A stretch of 64,000 bases of DNA, from assembly GCA_964636385.1 (NCBI GenBank), contig CAZWSC010000046.1, positions 1-64,000 of the forward strand, given 5' to 3'. Source of the stretch: CAZWSC01 sp964636385. GTDB taxonomy: Bacteria > Eisenbacteria > RBG-16-71-46 > CAIMUX01. The translations under genes were made by a program, and so were the position numbers. Shown here in pieces: positions 60,863 through 64,000 of this stretch. The notes beneath the pieces are model-generated. The model was not told where the DNA came from and did no database searches. It was given only the letters and a program-made list of their open reading frames with translations. The first letter of the stretch is position 1, and every line of letters begins with the position of its first letter.

Positions 60863-61341
60863 GCCCCGCCCTCCTCCAGACAGGCGGGCACATCTCCGGT
60901 CGCGAAGAGGTAGACATCGGCGCGCCCGCTCTCGTCGAGACCGACGTGGATGGCGGCGTCCGGATCCCCCTCGCCCTTGATCGAGGCCGGATCGATCCGC
61001 TCAGGCGGCCGCAGCGAGAAGACCTCCCTGTTCCCCGCCATCTCCGGGAGCAGATTCCCGCAGATCACGTTGGCCATCTCACCCAGGGCATCCTGCAGAG
61101 CCTCCGGGGTGAAGGCCTCCTCCTCTCCCACCATGTTCGAGACGACATACGGCAGTACCCCGCCGGATACCGACAGGATGATCCGTCCGGAGAAACAGCC
61201 GGAGAACTCGACCTTCACGGCCGCGTCAACAGGAGCCCGCTTCTGCTCCTCCGTCAGGTCCGGAGACGGCAGCATGAACCCCAGTTGCTCAAAAGTCAGG
61301 GCCGTCACTCGATAGAGCTTCGTTTCCTGTGAGTTGCTCAT
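60859..61341 (-). CDS. cheX: CheX-like CheY-P phosphatase
   Basis: A 160-residue CheC/CheX/FliY-family protein. The single E-x3-N catalytic motif appears in DALGEMANVICGNLLP, as in CheX, and the flanking strands (VEFSGCFSGRIILSVS) fit the fold. It should dephosphorylate CheY-P and terminate signals; no CheZ is visible. Its start lies inside the end of cheY (53-base overlap), and its end overlaps cheB. Confidence 0.85.
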   Translation of the reverse strand: MSNSQETKLYRVTALTFEQLGFMLPSPDLTEEQKRAPVDAAVKVEFSGCFSGRIILSVSGGVLPYVVSNMVGEEEAFTPEALQDALGEMANVICGNLLPEMAGNREVFSLRPPERIDPASIKGEGDPDAAIHVGLDESGRADVYLFATGDVPACLEEGGA

Positions 61342-61717
61342 CGCTCACCCCCGTCTTCTCGATAATCGCGTCCCTCAGTGTCTCGGGACTGAATGGCTTG
61401 TGCACGAACCCGGCACCCTGGCTCTGCAGCATCTCTATCCGCGTTGCGCTGCTCTCAGTCGATACGACTATCACCGGCATGCCTGTGGTCTCGGGATTCG
61501 CCCGGATCTCCTCGACCATCTCCTCGCCCGTCATGACGGGCATGTTGATGTCCACAAGTACAAGGTCGATCCAGTTCTGTCCCAGGCAGTCGAGGCCTTC
61601 CCTGCCGTTTCCGGCCTGGAATATCTCCCCGAGCGGGACTCCACAGAGCCCGAGTGTCTTGATGATCATCTGGCGCATGATCGCGCTGTCGTCCACTACG
61701 AGAACATTCAGAGCCAC
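61289..61717 (-). CDS. cheY: CheY-type response regulator
   Basis: A 142-residue stand-alone REC protein with acidic pocket VLVVDDSAIMRQ, phospho-acceptor in LVLVDINMPVMTGEE, Thr/Ser in VVSTESSA and Lys in VHKPFSPE. It is the likely diffusible motor or output regulator of this system. The GTG at 61717 has AAGGAGG 6 bases upstream; longer frames to 61771 add a non-conserved stretch. The C-terminal 15 residues extend past the REC fold into the cheX start. Confidence 0.9.
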   Translation of the reverse strand: MALNVLVVDDSAIMRQMIIKTLGLCGVPLGEIFQAGNGREGLDCLGQNWIDLVLVDINMPVMTGEEMVEEIRANPETTGMPVIVVSTESSATRIEMLQSQGAGFVHKPFSPETLRDAIIEKTGVSDEQLTGNEALSSDGPDF

Positions 61718-61790
61718 TGCCGACCTCCTTGCGGGATCCCGGCTGTCCAGCCCGGACCATTCATGAGACACATGCCACGAACAGCCCTTG

Positions 61791-62273
61791 TCATAGCTTC
61801 TTCGCCGTACCGTTCATCTTGAGTACAACGTTGCCGCTCCCTATCTCCACCAGCAGGGTCCGCGAGGCGGTCCCGCCGATGTCGTAGGACTTGATCAGCA
61901 CGTTGTTCTTCCAGAAGACCTTGCGCAGCATGACGAAGTTGCGCTTGCCGATCTGGAAGTAATCGTCCTGCTCGTTCGCTTTCGAGGTGGCTCCGCCCGC
62001 CACCTTCACCAGGATGCGCGATTTCTCAGCGCCCAGCTTGTAGCACTCCCGGAAGAGACGCGGAACACCGGTGTCGACGAACATGTCCGGGTTCGTCTTC
62101 GCCTTCGCCGGATCGATGGAGGAGTCCGGAAGCATTGCGTGCAGCATGCCCCCGACCTGCGCCACGGGATCATACACAACGATCCCCAGGCAGCTCCCCA
62201 GAGCATGCGTGATGATCACGTCGCCCTGCCTGGACGACACCTTCATATCCGCTACACCGACTGTATGTATCAC
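61791..62273 (-). CDS. cheD: Chemoreceptor glutamine deamidase
   Basis: A 160-residue CheD with the catalytic Cys in THALGSCLGIVVYDP and the His in GGMLHAMLP, followed by KVAGGATS and IGKRNFVMLRKVFWKN. CheD deamidates receptor glutamines and, in Bacillus-type systems, binds CheC family phosphatases. Its presence with CheX fits that type of adaptation. It lies between cheR and cheY. Confidence 0.95.
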   Translation of the reverse strand: MIHTVGVADMKVSSRQGDVIITHALGSCLGIVVYDPVAQVGGMLHAMLPDSSIDPAKAKTNPDMFVDTGVPRLFRECYKLGAEKSRILVKVAGGATSKANEQDDYFQIGKRNFVMLRKVFWKNNVLIKSYDIGGTASRTLLVEIGSGNVVLKMNGTAKKL

Positions 62274-62335
62274 GGCATGTGTCCTGTCTTACGGATGTCG
62301 ACCCTGTCCCGGGGACGGCCGAGCCTCAGACCACC

Positions 62336-63247
62336 CTACCTGCGGTACACCGCAGGTTGTACATAGGAGAACCCCTCGACTCTTCCCGTGAGGCTTTCCG
62401 AATGCCCCACGAACAGGTACCCTCCAGGCACGAGGATGTCGCGGAAGCGCCCGACAAGCCTCTCCTGGGTCTCCTTGTCGAAGTAGATCATCACATTCCG
62501 GCAGAAGATGATGTCGAACGGCCCCTTCATGGGCCACCCCTCCATCAGGTTCAGCCGCGCAAAACTGATCATGCTGCGGACCTGGTCGGTCACGCGATAC
62601 TTCTTCATCCCGCCCTCGGTGTGCGGGGTGAAATGGCGCCTCAGAACGGACTGATCGACGCCCTCGAAGCTCTCCATCTCGTAGACACCGGCCTTCGCGG
62701 TCTCCAGCACCCGGCTGGAAATGTCGGTGGCCAGGATCCTGACATCGTTCCTGGAGTTCTCAGCCATGTCCTTCAGCAGGGTGATCGCCATGGTGTACGG
62801 CTCCTGCCCGGTGGAGCAGCCGGCGCACCAGAAGCGCAGCCTCTTCTTCCCCCGGAACTCACTCCGCAGGCACTCGCGCAGAAGATCGAAGTGCTGAGCC
62901 TCCCGGAAGAAGCTCGTCTTGTTCGTGGTGAGTACATCGACCATCTGGAGCAGCTCGTCCTGCCCGGACGGTCCCTGCACAAGGTCGATGTACTCCTTGA
63001 AGCCCCGGAGGCCCAGGTTCTTCACCCGCTTCCAGAGCCGGGCCTTCACCAGGGGCTCCTTTCCCTCCTTCATCTCGATTCCGCAGATGTTATAGAGGAG
63101 ATCGGTGATCCGGCGGAACTGAGCCGGAGTCAGGGGATCCAGATCCTCGTACGAGGCGCCGGGATCAGAGCCGCCGGACGGCCCTCTCATCGCTGGAGAG
63201 GTGCCGCCCGGCGATTCCGTGCGCCATCTGTGCGCTGGCTGTGTCAT
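62336..63247 (-). CDS. cheR: Chemoreceptor methyltransferase
   Basis: The 303-residue protein begins with a disordered N-terminus of about 35 residues. The CheR helical domain follows (FRRITDLLYNICGIEM, TTNKTSFFRE), then the SAM-binding domain with WCAGCSTGQEPYTMAI, LATDIS and IIFCRNVMIYF. It methylates receptor glutamates, opposing CheB. It is preceded by cheW at a spacing of 26 bases. Confidence 0.95.
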   Translation of the reverse strand: MTQPAHRWRTESPGGTSPAMRGPSGGSDPGASYEDLDPLTPAQFRRITDLLYNICGIEMKEGKEPLVKARLWKRVKNLGLRGFKEYIDLVQGPSGQDELLQMVDVLTTNKTSFFREAQHFDLLRECLRSEFRGKKRLRFWCAGCSTGQEPYTMAITLLKDMAENSRNDVRILATDISSRVLETAKAGVYEMESFEGVDQSVLRRHFTPHTEGGMKKYRVTDQVRSMISFARLNLMEGWPMKGPFDIIFCRNVMIYFDKETQERLVGRFRDILVPGGYLFVGHSESLTGRVEGFSYVQPAVYRR

Positions 63248-63273
63248 CGCTGTCGCTTCGTCCTTCCGGTCTG

Positions 63274-63780
63274 CTACATGCCGGCTGCGCTTTCGCCTGC
63301 CATGGCGAACGCTTCGAGATTCTCATCCCCGAGAACGCGGTCGATGTCCAGCAGGAGCTTGACGCGGTCCTCGGACTTCCCTATCCCGAGTATGTAGTCG
63401 GTCCGGACGTCGCTCCCGAAGGCGGGAGCGTCCTCGATGGCGTTGCCCGCGATGTCAAGGACCTCGGAGACCTTGTCAACCACGATCCCCGTCTGGATGC
63501 TGTTCGCCTGGACAACGATGATGCAGGTCTCGGACGTGCGGTCCGCCCCCGGCATCATGAACTTGGTGCGAAGATCCACGATCGGGATGACCTTGCCCCG
63601 AAGGTTGATCACCCCCTGTATGTAGTCCGGAGTCTGCGGGACGGGAGTGATGTCCATCATCCCGATGATCTCCTGGACCGTCAGTATCTCCAGGCCGTAC
63701 TCCTCGTCGCCGAGGAAGAACGAGAGGAACTTGCCTCCCAGGTCGGACCGGCCGGAGCTCTTCTTGCCGTCGATGCTCAT
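63274..63780 (-). CDS. cheW: Chemotaxis coupling protein
   Basis: A 168-residue CheW with the typical SH3-like blocks FLSFFLGDEEYGLEI, VQEIIGMMDITPVP, INLRGKVIPIVDLR and VVDKVSEVLDI. It couples receptors to the CheA kinase, which lies outside the window. ATG 63780 is preceded by GGAGGAAGGG. It follows the receptor gene within 80 bases. Confidence 0.95.
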   Translation of the reverse strand: MSIDGKKSSGRSDLGGKFLSFFLGDEEYGLEILTVQEIIGMMDITPVPQTPDYIQGVINLRGKVIPIVDLRTKFMMPGADRTSETCIIVVQANSIQTGIVVDKVSEVLDIAGNAIEDAPAFGSDVRTDYILGIGKSEDRVKLLLDIDRVLGDENLEAFAMAGESAAGM

Positions 63781-63856
63781 TATCCCTTCCTCCAATGGCG
63801 AAACGCCTGATTCCGGGCGGGGGACCGCCGTACGGCAGTCCCCCTGATCACCCGGT

Positions 63857-64000
63857 CTAGAACGCCCCGAGAGCCTTCCTGTCCTCCTCGTCGTTGAACG
63901 GGATGGCCTCTTCGGGCTTCTTCGCCGCCTTCTTCGCTCCGCCGTTCACCACCTTCAGCGCGGGCTGAGCCTTCTCAGGCGCAGCAGCCGGCTTCTGCGG
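63857..64000 (-). CDS. Methyl-accepting chemotaxis protein, C-terminal end (partial)
   Basis: Only the last 47 codons lie in the window. They encode an Ala/Lys/Pro-rich linker (PAAAPEKAQPALKVV, AKKAAKKPEEA) and a terminal IPFNDEEDRKALGAF. An acidic tail ending in an aromatic residue is typical of receptors with a CheR/CheB tether. Position directly upstream of cheW supports this. The sensory and signalling domains lie beyond the window end, so the assignment is by tail and context only. Confidence 0.6.
   Translation of the reverse strand, partial: PQKPAAAPEKAQPALKVVNGGAKKAAKKPEEAIPFNDEEDRKALGAF

Overview
The window reads as a chromosomal stretch of a GC-rich, probably anaerobic, Gram-negative bacterium from an uncultured lineage. 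Two large secreted proteins end in FlgD-type immunoglobulin-like sorting domains (motif S-P-N-P-F, then GR-x-VR). One of them also has the GCC-rich spacer that I associate with candidate phyla such as Krumholzibacteriota, Eisenbacteriota or Latescibacterota. This placement is an inference; there is no rRNA to test it. I saw no tRNA, rRNA or CRISPR array.

Layout. 0-8 kb: a small unknown gene, a secreted C25-like (gingipain-fold) protein, then a leftward unit of S9 peptidase and a FetAB-like ABC exporter, and a rightward DUF368 membrane protein. 7.9-15.3 kb: a tightly overlapped five-gene redox operon in which NuoE-like, NuoF-like and multi-FeS proteins are translationally coupled to a two-subunit amine/imino-acid dehydrogenase (sarcosine oxidase / proline dehydrogenase type). 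15.4-20.2 kb: leftward secreted genes: an FGE-fold lipoprotein, an unknown lipoprotein, and an M64 metallopeptidase with RCC1-like repeats. 20.4-24.1 kb: an accessory patch with MntA and a shortened HepT, a YdeI-family protein, decayed Nudix and PIN genes, and an AT-richer methyltransferase. 24.1-33.4 kb: a 650 bp leader with a strong inverted repeat, then a seven-gene Hdr/Flox-type operon (HdrC, HdrB, tandem-fused HdrA, MvhD, three FeS/flavin proteins). 33.5-42.3 kb: housekeeping and envelope genes (S9 peptidase lipoprotein, rnhB, DUF523, an arginase-family enzyme, mgtE, a polytopic membrane protein, a glycosyltransferase). 42.3-52.9 kb: a leftward block combining signalling genes (a histidine kinase, an NtrC-like regulator with a broken ATPase, a REC protein with two Lrp/AsnC-type sensor domains) with a NuoEF plus NuoG/NfnB-fusion transhydrogenase-like complex. 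53.2-56.0 kb: topA. 56.0-58.1 kb: a second gene graveyard (AbiEii, IS orfA and DUF4062 remnants). 58.1-64.0 kb: malQ and a chemotaxis operon (MCP tail, cheW, cheR, cheD, cheY, cheX, cheB).

How it fits together. Three separate flavin/FeS modules within 45 kb (amine dehydrogenase-NuoEF-FeS, Hdr-Flox, NuoEFG-NfnB) suggest a metabolism built on electron bifurcation or confurcation among NAD(H), NADP(H), ferredoxin and thiol/disulfide or amine substrates. The third module sits in a strand-uniform block with its own sensor kinase and regulators, which suggests redox-responsive control. The operon joining an amine dehydrogenase directly to NuoEF-like and MvhD-like proteins is the best candidate here for a little-described system.
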